Assembly: GCA_965116935.1 (NCBI GenBank)
Contig: OZ220737.1
Coordinates: 2,542,001 to 2,606,000 of the forward strand
Length of the DNA: 64,000 nt
DNA from: VXYL01 sp965116935
GTDB taxonomy: Bacteria > Pseudomonadota > Gammaproteobacteria > Pseudomonadales > Azotimanducaceae
Direction: 5' to 3'
Shown here: piece after piece, positions 32,401 to 40,699 of the stretch
Position numbering within the stretch: position 1 is the first letter of the stretch
Layout: every line of letters starts with the position of its first letter
Made by a program: the position numbers and the translations under genes
Notes under the pieces: generated by a model
Seen by the model: the letters and a program-made list of their open reading frames with translations, nothing else
Told to the model about the DNA's origin: nothing
The model's database searches: none

Positions 32401-32952
32401 CAGCACGAAGACTTGAGCACGGCGGTCGCGACCTTGGAACGCGCCATCGACAACATGGATCGGGAAACCCGCAACCGTTTCCGCGCCACCTTCGACCGCG
32501 TGGGCGAGCTTTTCGAGAGCCTGTTCCCGCGCATCTTCGGCGGTGGCGAGGCGCACCTCGCCATGACGGAAGGCAATCTGCTCGACGCCGGCGTGACCCT
32601 CACCGCCCGACCGCCGGGAAAGCGCAACTCCAGCATCCACCTTCTCTCCGGCGGCGAAAAGTCCATGACCGCATTGGCCTTGCTGTTCGCCATCTTCCAG
32701 TTGAATCCGAGCCCCGTGTGCCTGCTCGACGAAGTGGACGCCGCCCTCGACGACGCCAACATCGCGCAGTTCAAGCGCCTCATCGAAGAGATGTCCGCCG
32801 GCGTGCAGTTCGTGGTGGTCACCCACAACAAGCTGACGATGGAGATGGCGGATCACATGATCGGCATCACCATGCAGGAAGCGGGGGTGTCTCGGGTCGT
32901 TTCCGTGGACGTGGCGCAGGCGGTGGAACTCGCCGCCAGCACGCAGCCGTGA
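29425..32952 (+). CDS. smc: Chromosome segregation protein SMC
   Basis: An 1175-residue SMC ATPase. The N-terminal head has RLAGFKSFVDPTTIPF and a Walker A GPIGCGKS (31–38) in which the normal Asn after Pro is Ile. A long coiled coil follows, with a hinge near residues 510–630, and the C-terminal head carries LLSGGEKSMTAL (about 1073–1084) and Walker B VCLLDEVDAALDD. The gene heads the smc–zipA–ligA block. SMC compacts and separates chromosomes; in most gammaproteobacteria related to E. coli MukB replaces it, so a true SMC fits the more divergent lineages. Confidence 0.95.
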   Translation: MRLKEIRLAGFKSFVDPTTIPFPGHRNTVVGPIGCGKSNIIDAVRWAMGERSAQQLRGDAMVDVIFKGSGSRQPTGMASVELLFDNEDARVGGEYAAFGEISVRRELARDGQSTYYLNGSRCRRRDIGGVFLGTGFGPRSYSIIEQGMISELADAKPDELRAFLEEAAGVSKYRERRRETHHRLSHTREHLARIDDLRDELGRQLNRLQRQARNAERYRDLKEQERRKLAELCLLRLNAANEQLARCDEALVALDTQVETARAARLGVEGRVQSAQERHQEGVDALAEVQARYYRLGADIGRLEEAAQYAKRRSAGLTADLTAIAHEEAGRQKQMAEDEAHLAELLAQIQAAAPALDEAASRQQGAADEVATLERDAREMQVSWDALGERIAANRSATETCRGRAQLAEQALVSLRERAQQLEEDSIGLAPATPHSLEPLGVKVAQAKAALEAVDAELAANAEAIAEVQQAAVAQEERLRVAVESVQGLRGERVALEAMQREALADGSAGSAAAAVEAWLTEHDLADVPRLGAKLAIASGWETALETVLGFDAAAIPVTDSGALAESLAQLPQGRITLTETAPSAREPRPLRRLADLIGPAEDAPDILGGIFAADSLTEALTHRPSLAPGESVITRDGIWLGRGWIRLHRLAGDAPGGIIRRRAELAKLHEQVIEAESQAEAIRTQVDSTRASLEAHQTERERLRQQQSDMRERRSRAEAERDMRLKQQQELTDRAARIAAEREQTATRIEQEQALIQENRQHLERLEAESATLATAREQAGASRNQMAERLEAARAAASDARDEYHRQQGAQQRLESSAQALRDAKDRLVQQTQERSQRLSAIETEMADLAAEAPGRDEQVKTLLGDRVAVEKELADIRERTEATEASIRRLRSEQVEADAALETLRGQVETARVERGQAATQRDVAQERLEETGLDQEAVESEIPDDADEEGWNAAIGEVRGRIDRLGPINLAAIDERREAASRKEYYDRQHEDLSTAVATLERAIDNMDRETRNRFRATFDRVGELFESLFPRIFGGGEAHLAMTEGNLLDAGVTLTARPPGKRNSSIHLLSGGEKSMTALALLFAIFQLNPSPVCLLDEVDAALDDANIAQFKRLIEEMSAGVQFVVVTHNKLTMEMADHMIGITMQEAGVSRVVSVDVAQAVELAASTQP

Positions 32953-33006
32953 GGGGCAGGGCCGCTTGCCGTATTGGCGAACGCCCGGAGCGTTTCCGCT
33001 TGGCCG

Positions 33007-33012
33007 TAGAAT
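33007..33012 (+). promoter_or_regulatory. Possible -10 for zipA
   Basis: TAGAAT in the context GCCGTAGAATGC, 86 bases before the zipA ATG. It recalls the CGTAGAAT before fic and the acyl-CoA dehydrogenase. No clear -35 (spacing position reads as GGCGAA). Confidence 0.3.
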
Positions 33013-33098
33013 GCACACCATCGTCGGCACCGCCGCTGGTATTGCGCCGCAAGGTCAAGGGCAGGTGGGGTTTGGCGGCGTAGGAGAACGAGCCGAGC

Positions 33099-34001
33099 AT
33101 GGATCTCGACATCAAATACATCATCGTGGCGGTCGGCGTGCTGCTGATTGTCGCCATCGTCAGCCACCACGTCTGGCGGGCCTGGCGGGGGCGTCTGCAG
33201 GCGGACGACGACACGTCGGCCGAACCCACGTCCGTCGCGACGCTCTGGGACACCGAAGACGACCGCGACACCATCGCGCCGCCGCCGGCATCTGTCGATG
33301 CCGACGCACAGGAGCGGGGCCAGGAAGGTGGCATGACGGCGCAGCGCACCGAGCCACACATCGCGGCCCCGGAGGCCGGCGACAGTGGGGAGGAAGCGCC
33401 TGGGTCCCCGGGCACGGCGGGGATAGCGGAGGAATCGCAGGTGCTGCCGCCGGATCCGGTGGAAGCGCCCGAGGAAGTCGAAGAAACCGTGTCCAAGGCG
33501 CGGTCGGTGATGGGTGCGAGAGCGCGTTCAGCGGGCGCCGGCACAGGGCGCGCGGAATCCCGCGAAGACACGGGCGCAGCCGCCAACGAATACGTTGCCA
33601 TCTGGGTGGTTGCCAAAGACGACGAACGCTTCTCCGGCGACGACCTCCTGCGCGCATTCACCGATGCCAGGCTCGAATACGGTGCCCGCAACGTGTTCCA
33701 TCGGCGCGAGGGCGGCGAGAGCCAGTTCATGGTGGTGAACGGCACGGAGCCCGGTACCTTCGACCTTGCCGCCATGGGCGAGTTCTCGACTCCGGCCGTG
33801 GTGGCCACCATGACGCTTCCCGGCCCGGAGGACCCGATCGCCGCTTTCAACGCCATGCTGACAGCGGCGCGCGCCCTCGAAACGGCGCTCGGCGGCACCC
33901 TCAAGGACGAAGAGCTGAACGCCATGAGCTACCAGACCATCGAGCACTGCCGCAGCCGCGTGGCCGAGTTCGCCCGCCGGCAGATGTCGCAGCGGCAATA
34001 G
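33099..34001 (+). CDS. zipA: Cell division protein ZipA
   Basis: A 300-residue protein. An N-terminal membrane anchor (IKYIIVAVGVLLIVAIVSHH) is followed by a long acidic, Pro/Ala-rich linker (residues about 35–165), and the C-terminal FtsZ-binding domain (EYVAIWVVAKDDERFSGDDLLRAFTDARLEYG) to the end. ZipA tethers FtsZ rings to the inner membrane in gammaproteobacteria. The position between smc and ligA is the normal one in this class, which strongly supports the name. The linker is the least conserved part and of normal composition. Confidence 0.9.
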   Translation: MDLDIKYIIVAVGVLLIVAIVSHHVWRAWRGRLQADDDTSAEPTSVATLWDTEDDRDTIAPPPASVDADAQERGQEGGMTAQRTEPHIAAPEAGDSGEEAPGSPGTAGIAEESQVLPPDPVEAPEEVEETVSKARSVMGARARSAGAGTGRAESREDTGAAANEYVAIWVVAKDDERFSGDDLLRAFTDARLEYGARNVFHRREGGESQFMVVNGTEPGTFDLAAMGEFSTPAVVATMTLPGPEDPIAAFNAMLTAARALETALGGTLKDEELNAMSYQTIEHCRSRVAEFARRQMSQRQ

Positions 34002-34025
34002 GGCTGGCCCCGGAGGTCACCGACG

Positions 34026-36068
34026 ATGGCTGACGACGCCGCGGTAGCCAAGGAACTCGAAACTCTCCGCGCTCAGGTGCGCTACCACCTGCACCGCTAC
34101 CACGTGCTCGACGATCCGGACATCCCGGACGCCGAATACGATCAACTCTTCGACCGCCTCGTCAGCCTCGAACGAGAACATCCCGAGCTCCGTTCGCCGG
34201 ACTCCCCGACCCAGTCCGTCGGTGCGCCGCCGGCGGCGCGCTTCGACGAGGTGCGCCACGCCGTGCCCATGCTGTCACTCGACAAGTGCAGCGACGAGGA
34301 AGAACTCGGCCGTTGGGCCGACCGCTGCCGGGGCCTGCTTGACGACGACGACCAACCCACCTACGCCTGCGAGCCGAAGATCGACGGCGTGGCAGTGAGT
34401 CTTCTGTACGAGAATCGCCTGCTGGTGCGCGGTGCCACACGCGGCGACGGCGAAGCCGGCGAGGACATCACCGCCAACGTCCGCACCATCGGCGCGATCC
34501 CGGTGCGGCTGCCGGACGACGCTCCGGCCGAGCTCGAGGTGCGGGGCGAAATCTACATGCCCATCGACGGCTTCCGCGCCTTCAACGAACGCGCCCTTGC
34601 CGCGGGCGAGCGGCCCATCATCAATCCCCGCAACGGCGCCGCCGGCAGCCTGCGCCAACTCGACCCCAACATCACCGCCAAGCGTCCGCTGTCGATGTTC
34701 TGCTACAGCGTCGGCGTTTCCTCGCCCGGCTGGCAGCCCCGGCGCCATTCCGAGACCCTCGATGCGTTCCGCGCCTGGGGGCTCAACGTCAACCCCCGGG
34801 CGCAAACCTGCGACGACCTCGCCGCCTGTCGCGACTACATCCGCGACCTCGAAGCGCGGCGCGACTCGCTCGGCTACGAGATCGATGGCGCCGTGGTGAA
34901 GGTGGACGAGTTCGCCTTGCGCGACAAGCTCGGCGAGGTGACGCGCAAGCCACGCTGGGCCATCGCCTACAAGTATCCAGCGGAGGAGGCGAGCACCACC
35001 CTGCACGACGTCGAGTTCCAGGTGGGACGCACAGGCGCCATCACGCCGGTGGCCAAGCTTGAGCCCGTGTTCGTGGGTGGGGTTACCGTCTCGAATGCCA
35101 CGCTGCACAACATGGACGAGATCGAGCGCCTCGACCTGCGCCTCGGCGATACCGTCATCATCCACCGCGCCGGGGATGTGATCCCGCAAGTGATGCGGGT
35201 GATCGAGTCGCGCCGGCCAGCGGATGCCAAGCACGTTGCCATGCCCGAGAAGTGCCCCGTGTGCGGCGCGCCGGTGACGCGCACCGGCGACGAAGTCGTG
35301 GCGCGCTGCTCCGCCGGCCTCACCTGCCCAGCCCAGCGCAAGGAGAGCCTGCGCCACTTCGCCTCCCGCCTCGCGCTCGACATCGAGGGGCTTGGCGAGA
35401 AGCTGGTCGATCAGCTTGTCGAGAGGGAGTTGGTGCAGACGCCGGCAGACCTTTTTCGTCTGTCCAAGGAAACCCTGGCCGATCTTGAACGCATGGGCGA
35501 AAAGTCCGCCGAGAACCTGCGAGCGGCCTTGGAGGACGCCAAGGACACCACCTTCCCGCGCTTCATCTACGCCCTCGGCATCCGCGAGGTGGGCGAGACC
35601 ACCGCCGCGGCCCTTGCCGCTCGGTTCGGCACCCTCGAGGCCCTCATGGCCGCGGACCTCGAACGGCTGCAGCAGGTGGAGGACGTGGGCCCGGTGGTGG
35701 CCGAACGCGTAGTGGCCTTCTTTGCCGATTCAGAGAACCGTCGCGTGGCAGAGGAACTGCTCACGCTCGGCGTACGTTGGGAAACCCCTGACGGCGAGGC
35801 CGGCGAACCGCAGACCCCGCTAGAGGGTCAAACTTGGGTGCTCACAGGAACCCTCGAACGCCTAACCCGCAACCAAGCGAAGGCCATCCTCACAAGTTTG
35901 GGCGCCCGCGTGGCGGGATCGGTGTCAAAGAAAACCGCTTGCGTAGTGGCGGGCCCCGGCGCCGGCAGCAAGCGCACCAAGGCCGAAGAGCTCGAAATCG
36001 AAGTGATCGACGAGTCGGAGTTCTTGGATTTCCTCCGCCACCACAAAGCAGCACCTGCAGATGCATGA
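34026..36068 (+). CDS. ligA: NAD-dependent DNA ligase LigA
   Basis: A 680-residue ligase. The adenylation lysine is Lys118 in CEPKIDGVAVSLLYE, followed by RGDGEAGEDIT. The N-terminal Ia domain (RYHLHRYHVLDDPDIPDAEYDQLF) binds NAD+. The zinc finger has CPVCGAPV and RCSAGLTCPAQ, then the HhH domain (about residues 450–590) and a C-terminal BRCT domain (EGQTWVLTGTLERLTRNQAKAIL). All parts are complete. It begins 24 bases after zipA and belongs to the smc–zipA–ligA block. It seals nicks in replication and repair. Confidence 0.96.
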   Translation: MADDAAVAKELETLRAQVRYHLHRYHVLDDPDIPDAEYDQLFDRLVSLEREHPELRSPDSPTQSVGAPPAARFDEVRHAVPMLSLDKCSDEEELGRWADRCRGLLDDDDQPTYACEPKIDGVAVSLLYENRLLVRGATRGDGEAGEDITANVRTIGAIPVRLPDDAPAELEVRGEIYMPIDGFRAFNERALAAGERPIINPRNGAAGSLRQLDPNITAKRPLSMFCYSVGVSSPGWQPRRHSETLDAFRAWGLNVNPRAQTCDDLAACRDYIRDLEARRDSLGYEIDGAVVKVDEFALRDKLGEVTRKPRWAIAYKYPAEEASTTLHDVEFQVGRTGAITPVAKLEPVFVGGVTVSNATLHNMDEIERLDLRLGDTVIIHRAGDVIPQVMRVIESRRPADAKHVAMPEKCPVCGAPVTRTGDEVVARCSAGLTCPAQRKESLRHFASRLALDIEGLGEKLVDQLVERELVQTPADLFRLSKETLADLERMGEKSAENLRAALEDAKDTTFPRFIYALGIREVGETTAAALAARFGTLEALMAADLERLQQVEDVGPVVAERVVAFFADSENRRVAEELLTLGVRWETPDGEAGEPQTPLEGQTWVLTGTLERLTRNQAKAILTSLGARVAGSVSKKTACVVAGPGAGSKRTKAEELEIEVIDESEFLDFLRHHKAAPADA

Positions 36069-36096
36069 CCTTGCGCCCTCAAGCGCATCGTCCCCT

Positions 36097-36263
36097 CCGG
36101 AGGGAGGGCGTCTCGCCCTCCACCGCGCCCAGAAGCGTGAGGCTGTCGAAAGGAGCTCCCTTTCGCGGCACCAAAGCGCAGTGGTCCAAACCGTTCGCCT
36201 CGGTCGGCCTCTGCGATGGAACGCGCCTTGCGGCGCGATGGAGGGCGGGACGCCCTCCCTCCG
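36097..36263. repeat. Dispersed repeat family A
   Basis: Ends read GGAGGGAGGGCGTCTCGCCC at the left and ATGGAGGGCGGGACGCCCTC at the right, with GCGC-rich palindromes between. It extends close to the start of the lipoprotein gene, whose start lies in or beside it. Confidence 0.7.
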
Positions 36264-36285
36264 GCGAGGTCCGCGTCTGCGACCT

Positions 36286-36918
36286 GTGCAGGGCTCCCCG
36301 AGAGAAGGCAGGGGGGCTCGCCTCCCAGGGCGCACGCTGCTCGTGGTCCTGTTGGCCAGCCTCCTTGCCGGCTGCATCTCAACCCCTCCGAAATCCCCCA
36401 ACAACCTATGCAGCATCTTCCAGGAGCGGCCGTCTTGGTATCGCGCTGCGAGCGCCGCGGAAAGGCGCTGGGCGATCTCGCCAGCCGTGATGATGGCCGT
36501 GATGTACCAGGAATCGAGCTACGTCGCAGATGCCCGGCCGCCGCGCAAGCGCCTGCTCTGGATCATCCCGTGGCGGCGGCCATCGAGCGCCTATGGCTAC
36601 GCCCAGGCCACCAACGAGACGTGGGCCGACTACAAGCGCGCCACCAAGCGCCGCTTCGTGGACCGCGACGACTTCGACGACGCGGTGGACTTCATCGGCT
36701 GGTACCTGGCCCGCGCGGGCCGCGAACTCGGCATCCACCGCACCGACGCCCGCCGCCTCTATCTCGCCTACCACGATGGCATCGGCGGCTACCGCCGCGG
36801 CACTTGGCAACGCAAGAGCTGGCTCAAGAGCGCCGCCGGCAACGTCAACGCTCGCGCCAGCCGCTACCGTAGCCAGCTAGACAACTGCCGCCTCCGCCGC
36901 TGGCGCATCTTCGGCTAG
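36286..36918 (+). CDS. Lytic transglycosylase-like (SLT) lipoprotein
   Basis: About 210 residues. The frame starts in a repeat, so the start is not certain; I chose GTG 36286, which gives MQGSPREGRGARLPGRTLLV, a basic start before LLASLLAGC. That LAGC is a lipobox, so the protein is lipid-linked at Cys. The SLT domain has a catalytic Glu in VMMAVMYQESSYVA and the YGYAQATNETWADYKR consensus. It would cut the glycan strand of peptidoglycan. The basic insert PPRKRLLWIIPWRRPSSA between the Glu motif and YGYAQ is unusual. It lies after ligA without a shared function. Confidence 0.76.
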   Translation: MQGSPREGRGARLPGRTLLVVLLASLLAGCISTPPKSPNNLCSIFQERPSWYRAASAAERRWAISPAVMMAVMYQESSYVADARPPRKRLLWIIPWRRPSSAYGYAQATNETWADYKRATKRRFVDRDDFDDAVDFIGWYLARAGRELGIHRTDARRLYLAYHDGIGGYRRGTWQRKSWLKSAAGNVNARASRYRSQLDNCRLRRWRIFG

Positions 36919-37282
36919 CGCATGAGGAAGGCCACCCGAAGAAGGGCGACGCATGCGTCGCCCCTACGGCCCGGGACATGACCGACACCTTCCTATAGGG
37001 GCGACGCATGCGTCGCCCTGTCCGGCAGCGGGTGCATCGCCGTCAAGTCCGACAGACTGTTAGCGCCACAGGAACGCTGCCTTCGGGCAGCGCTTCTTCG
37101 CTTCTTGCCCCAGCCCAAGCCGTCCTATCACCCTGTCGGACTTGTGATGGGCGGGCCTTCGGAGGGAAGGCATCCTGCCTTCCCTGCGCCGATAGGCGCT
37201 TTCTCATCGCAAGTCGCGGTCAGCGCACCAGAGGGCAGGGAAGGCAGGATGCCTTCCCTCCGAAGGCCCGTCTTGCCATGTG
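36919..37282. repeat. Gap with repeat families B, C and E
   Basis: From left to right: family C-like GGGCGACGCATGCGTCGCCC twice (about 36945–37018), the family E copy (37045–37145, GGGCAGCGCTTCTTCGCTTC), and a long family B element at 37152–37267 (GGAGGGAAGGCATCCTGCCT ... GGAAGGCAGGATGCCTTCCC). The last is close in sequence to 48382–48497. No gene is supported. Confidence 0.75.
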
Positions 37283-38365
37283 CTAGCCGTCTGGCTGGTG
37301 GGTCACCCGGAAGATGCGACCGCCCAAGTCGTCGGAGATGAGTAGCGTCCCGTCGCGGGCCACCAGCACGTCGTTGGGGCGGGCCGTGGCCTTCTCGTCG
37401 TTTAGCCAGACATCGAGGAATGGTGCGTAGCGCGGCGTTGTGCCGTCGAACCGGACCACGCTCACCCGATAGCCCACCTTCGAAGAACGGTTCCAGGAGC
37501 CGTGTTCGGCGATGAAGAGGGCACCGTGCCATTCGGCCGGGAACTGATCGCCCGTGTAGAAGGCGAGGCCCAGCGCCGCTGCGTGGGCTTGGATGGCGAC
37601 CTCCGGAGTCACATAGTCCTCAGGGTCGTGGCCGGCGCCGAACTCCGGGTCGGCAATGTCGTCGCCGTGGATGTAGGGATAGCCGTAGTGAGCGCCCGGT
37701 TTCTGCACGCGATTGATCTCTTCCGGCGGCCGGTCGTCACCGAGCCAGTCGCGGCCGTTGTCGGAGAACCACAGTTCGCCGGTTTCGGGATGCCACGCCA
37801 TGCCGACGGAGTTGCGGACCCCGGCGGCATAGACCGTGGTCTCGCCTGTGTCGGGGTCCATGCGCAGAATGCTGGCGAAGCGCGCATCTGCCGACTCGCA
37901 AATGTTGCAGGGCGCACCGACGGGAACGTATAGGTGTCCGTCGGGTCCCACCGAAAGATACTTCCAGCCGTGGTGCGTCTCGTCCGGCAGCGCGTCGGTG
38001 ACGATCTGGGGCGTTGGTCGATCGCGGTAGGTCGCCTCGATGTTTGGATAGCGCAGCACCCGATCCAGCGCCGCCACGTAGAGGTCGGCACCCTTGAGCG
38101 CCACCCCGCTCGGCAGCGTCAAGCCCTCGGCGACGGTAACCACCTCTGCCTCGGCACCCTGTGCCGGCACCACTGCATACACGCGACCAGCACGAAACGA
38201 TCCCACGAACAGCACGCCGGACGAGGTTTCCGCCATCTGCCGCGCACTCGGCACGTCGTCGGTGACCACATCAAGCTTGAAGTCGTCGCCGGCGTCAGCC
38301 AGCACAGCCACCGTTGCCGCCAGTGACAGGGCCGCCGCAACGCATCTCGGAATTACAATGTTCAT
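37283..38365 (-). CDS. Sorbosone/glucose dehydrogenase-like PQQ beta-propeller
   Basis: A 360-residue secreted protein with a signal peptide (MNIVIPRCVAAALSLAATVAVLADA). The six-bladed propeller of the glucose/sorbosone dehydrogenase family is shown by GLTLPSGVALKGADLYVAAL, HHGWKYLSVGPDGHLYVPVG, VGMAWHPETGELWFSDNGRDW, PPEEINRVQKPGAHYGYPY and IAEHGSWNRSSKVGYRV. These carry the His/Arg residues that hold PQQ in the family. The sugar or alcohol it oxidises is not known. It is divergent from dinG across a family A repeat. Confidence 0.83.
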   Translation of the reverse strand: MNIVIPRCVAAALSLAATVAVLADAGDDFKLDVVTDDVPSARQMAETSSGVLFVGSFRAGRVYAVVPAQGAEAEVVTVAEGLTLPSGVALKGADLYVAALDRVLRYPNIEATYRDRPTPQIVTDALPDETHHGWKYLSVGPDGHLYVPVGAPCNICESADARFASILRMDPDTGETTVYAAGVRNSVGMAWHPETGELWFSDNGRDWLGDDRPPEEINRVQKPGAHYGYPYIHGDDIADPEFGAGHDPEDYVTPEVAIQAHAAALGLAFYTGDQFPAEWHGALFIAEHGSWNRSSKVGYRVSVVRFDGTTPRYAPFLDVWLNDEKATARPNDVLVARDGTLLISDDLGGRIFRVTHQPDG

Positions 38366-38407
38366 GGCGGCCAGTGTTGGCTATCGGCGCGGAACGAGCA
38401 AGGGCCT

Positions 38408-38521
38408 TTTGGGGCGAGGGCGTCTCGCCCTCGCTCGCGCCGACAGGCGCGCATGGCATGGATCGCGACCACATCACGCGCCTTGTGGCGCGTGCGAGGG
38501 CGAGACGCCCTCGCCCCCAAG
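38408..38521. repeat. Dispersed repeat family A, inverted pair between divergent genes
   Basis: Left arm GGGGCGAGGGCGTCTCGCCC, right arm GGGCGAGACGCCCTCGCCCC, separated by GCGCGC-rich palindromes. The arms are reverse complements, so the full element can fold as one hairpin. It fills the promoter gap of the sorbosone dehydrogenase and dinG. Confidence 0.75.
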
Positions 38522-38543
38522 ACCCGTGAAGGGGACGCAAACG

Positions 38544-40649
38544 ATGACCGTGCAGGGCGGCCTGACCGAAGCGCACAAGGAAGACATCCAGGCGGCATAC
38601 CGGCGCTGGCTGGCGGGCCGTGGCTTCCGTGCCCGCAAGGGGCAGCGGCAGATGATCGCCCTCGTCGCGCGCCAGATGGCGAGTGCGGACAACCGCGTAT
38701 GCGTCGTCGAAGCCGGCACCGGCACTGGCAAGACACTCGCCTATTGCCTGGGCGTGATCCCCCTCGCCCTCGCCACGGAAAAGCGCGTCGTCGTCTCCAC
38801 GGCTACCGTCGCGTTGCAGGAGCAGGTGGTGCTGCAGGACCTGCCCGACCTCAAGCGCCACGGCGAGCTCGACTTCACCTACGCCCTGGCAAAGGGGCGC
38901 GGGCGCTACGTGTGCCCGAAGCGCTTGCAGGAGCAGCTTGCCGCGGACCCGAACCGGCAGATGGCGATGTTCGCTCAGCCGGGCGAGGAGGACATGGAAC
39001 TGTACCGCCGCATGTGGGAGGAGTTCGACGAACGCAAGTGGGACGGCGAGCTCGACAGTTGGGACGAACCGGTAGCGCCGCCGGTGTGGTCGGCAGTCAC
39101 CACCGACCACCGAGGATGCAGCAAGAACCGCTGCGAGCACTTCCGCGAGTGTCCGTTCTTCCGCGCTCGCGCCAAGACCCGCGATGCCAACGTGGTGGTG
39201 GCGAACCACGACCTTGTGCTGGCGGACCTGGCCCTCGGCGGCGGCGTCGTGCTGCCGGAACCCGAAGAGACCATCTTCATCCTCGACGAAGCCCACCACC
39301 TGCCGGAGAAGACGCAGCAGCACTTCGCGGCGCAAGCGAGGCTGCGCGCGTCTGCCGGTTGGCTGGAGCAGATGTCCGCCGCCGTCGCCACCATGGCGCA
39401 GCGTTTCGCCCGGCCGCCAGAAGTGGTGGCCGCCGCCACCCGCCTCACCGGCGAGGTGGAGGTCGCCGGGCAGTTGCTCGAACAGGCGGAGCAGTTGGCG
39501 GAGGGGCTTGAGTTTCGTGGCCGCGACGAACGCGAAGGGGTTTGCCGCTTCCCACAAGGTCGCGTCCCAGAGGAACTTCGGGACCTCGCCGAGCCCCTAG
39601 CCACCTACTTCGACAGCATGGCCAAGACCCTCGCGGAGCTACACGAGAATCTCGAAGAGGTCATGGACGGCGACCGCCCGTGGCAGAACGCGGACCAGGC
39701 TGGCGACTGGCTGCCCGTCCTTGGCACGCTGCTGCATCGGGCCGAGGCGAGCGGCGCCCTCTTCGCCGACTACGCCAAGCCGCCGAGCGAGCAGGACGAA
39801 CTCACCGCCCGCTGGGCCACCCGCATTGCCTTTCAGGGCGCGCGCCAAGGCCAAACCGACGTCGAGCTTGCAAGCGCCCCCATCGATCCCGGCACCATCC
39901 TGCACAAGGCGCTGTGGGATGCCTGCCACGGCGCCGTGGCCACATCCGCGACACTTTGCGCGCTCGGCAGTTTCGAGCGCTTCATCGAGCGATCCGGGCT
40001 CGACGCTGAGGTGGAGCAAATGTGCATCCCGAGCCCCTTCGACTTCCCCAACGTCGCCACCTTCACCGTGCCGCGCATGGCCGCCGATGCCGGCAACTTC
40101 GACGCCCACACGGCCGAGTTGACGGCTCGCCTGCCGGATCTCCTCGCGCAGGAATCGAGCGCCCTCGTACTATTCACCTCTTGGCGGCAGTTCCGTGCCG
40201 TGGTGGAAGCGCTGCCGAGCGAACTCCTGCGCCATTGCCTGCTGCAAGGCGAACGTTCCAAGCGCCGCCTGCTCGAACGCCACCGCAAGGCAATCGACCG
40301 CGGCGGCAAGAGCTACATCTTCGGTCTCGGCAGCTTCACCGAAGGTGTGGACCTGCCCGGCGACTACTGCCGTCACGTCATTCTCGCGAAGCTGCCGTTT
40401 CAGGCGCCGGATGACCCGCTCGATGAGGCCCTGGCGGAGTGGCTCGAGTCAAACGGCCGCAACCCCTTCTACGAGATGTCCGTCCCCGACACCTCGCTCC
40501 GCCTCGTGCAAGCCTGCGGCCGCCTCATCCGTAGCGACACCGACACCGGCCGCATCACCCTCCTGGACCGCCGCATCGTCACCCGTCGTTACGGCCGCTC
40601 GCTGCTCGACACCCTGCCACCGTACCGCATGGACTTCGACGCCCCCTAG
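38544..40649 (+). CDS. dinG: ATP-dependent helicase DinG
   Basis: A 701-residue XPD-like helicase. The start is ATG 38544 (MTVQGGLTEAHKEDIQ). Walker A is AGTGTGKT (57–64), Walker B/DEAH is LDEAH (247–251), and the four Cys of the iron–sulfur cluster are in RYVCPKRL and GCSKNRCEHFRECPFF. Later motifs include LFTSWRQFRAVVEALPSEL, GLGSFTEGVDLPGDYCRHVIL and QACGRLIRSDTDTG. DinG unwinds DNA–RNA hybrids and R-loops from the 5' end. Length fits the family. It stands alone. Confidence 0.93.
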   Translation: MTVQGGLTEAHKEDIQAAYRRWLAGRGFRARKGQRQMIALVARQMASADNRVCVVEAGTGTGKTLAYCLGVIPLALATEKRVVVSTATVALQEQVVLQDLPDLKRHGELDFTYALAKGRGRYVCPKRLQEQLAADPNRQMAMFAQPGEEDMELYRRMWEEFDERKWDGELDSWDEPVAPPVWSAVTTDHRGCSKNRCEHFRECPFFRARAKTRDANVVVANHDLVLADLALGGGVVLPEPEETIFILDEAHHLPEKTQQHFAAQARLRASAGWLEQMSAAVATMAQRFARPPEVVAAATRLTGEVEVAGQLLEQAEQLAEGLEFRGRDEREGVCRFPQGRVPEELRDLAEPLATYFDSMAKTLAELHENLEEVMDGDRPWQNADQAGDWLPVLGTLLHRAEASGALFADYAKPPSEQDELTARWATRIAFQGARQGQTDVELASAPIDPGTILHKALWDACHGAVATSATLCALGSFERFIERSGLDAEVEQMCIPSPFDFPNVATFTVPRMAADAGNFDAHTAELTARLPDLLAQESSALVLFTSWRQFRAVVEALPSELLRHCLLQGERSKRRLLERHRKAIDRGGKSYIFGLGSFTEGVDLPGDYCRHVILAKLPFQAPDDPLDEALAEWLESNGRNPFYEMSVPDTSLRLVQACGRLIRSDTDTGRITLLDRRIVTRRYGRSLLDTLPPYRMDFDAP

Positions 40650-40699
40650 CAGTCCTACCGGTGACGGAGCCCGCGCAACATCCTGCCCGAACGTCCGTC

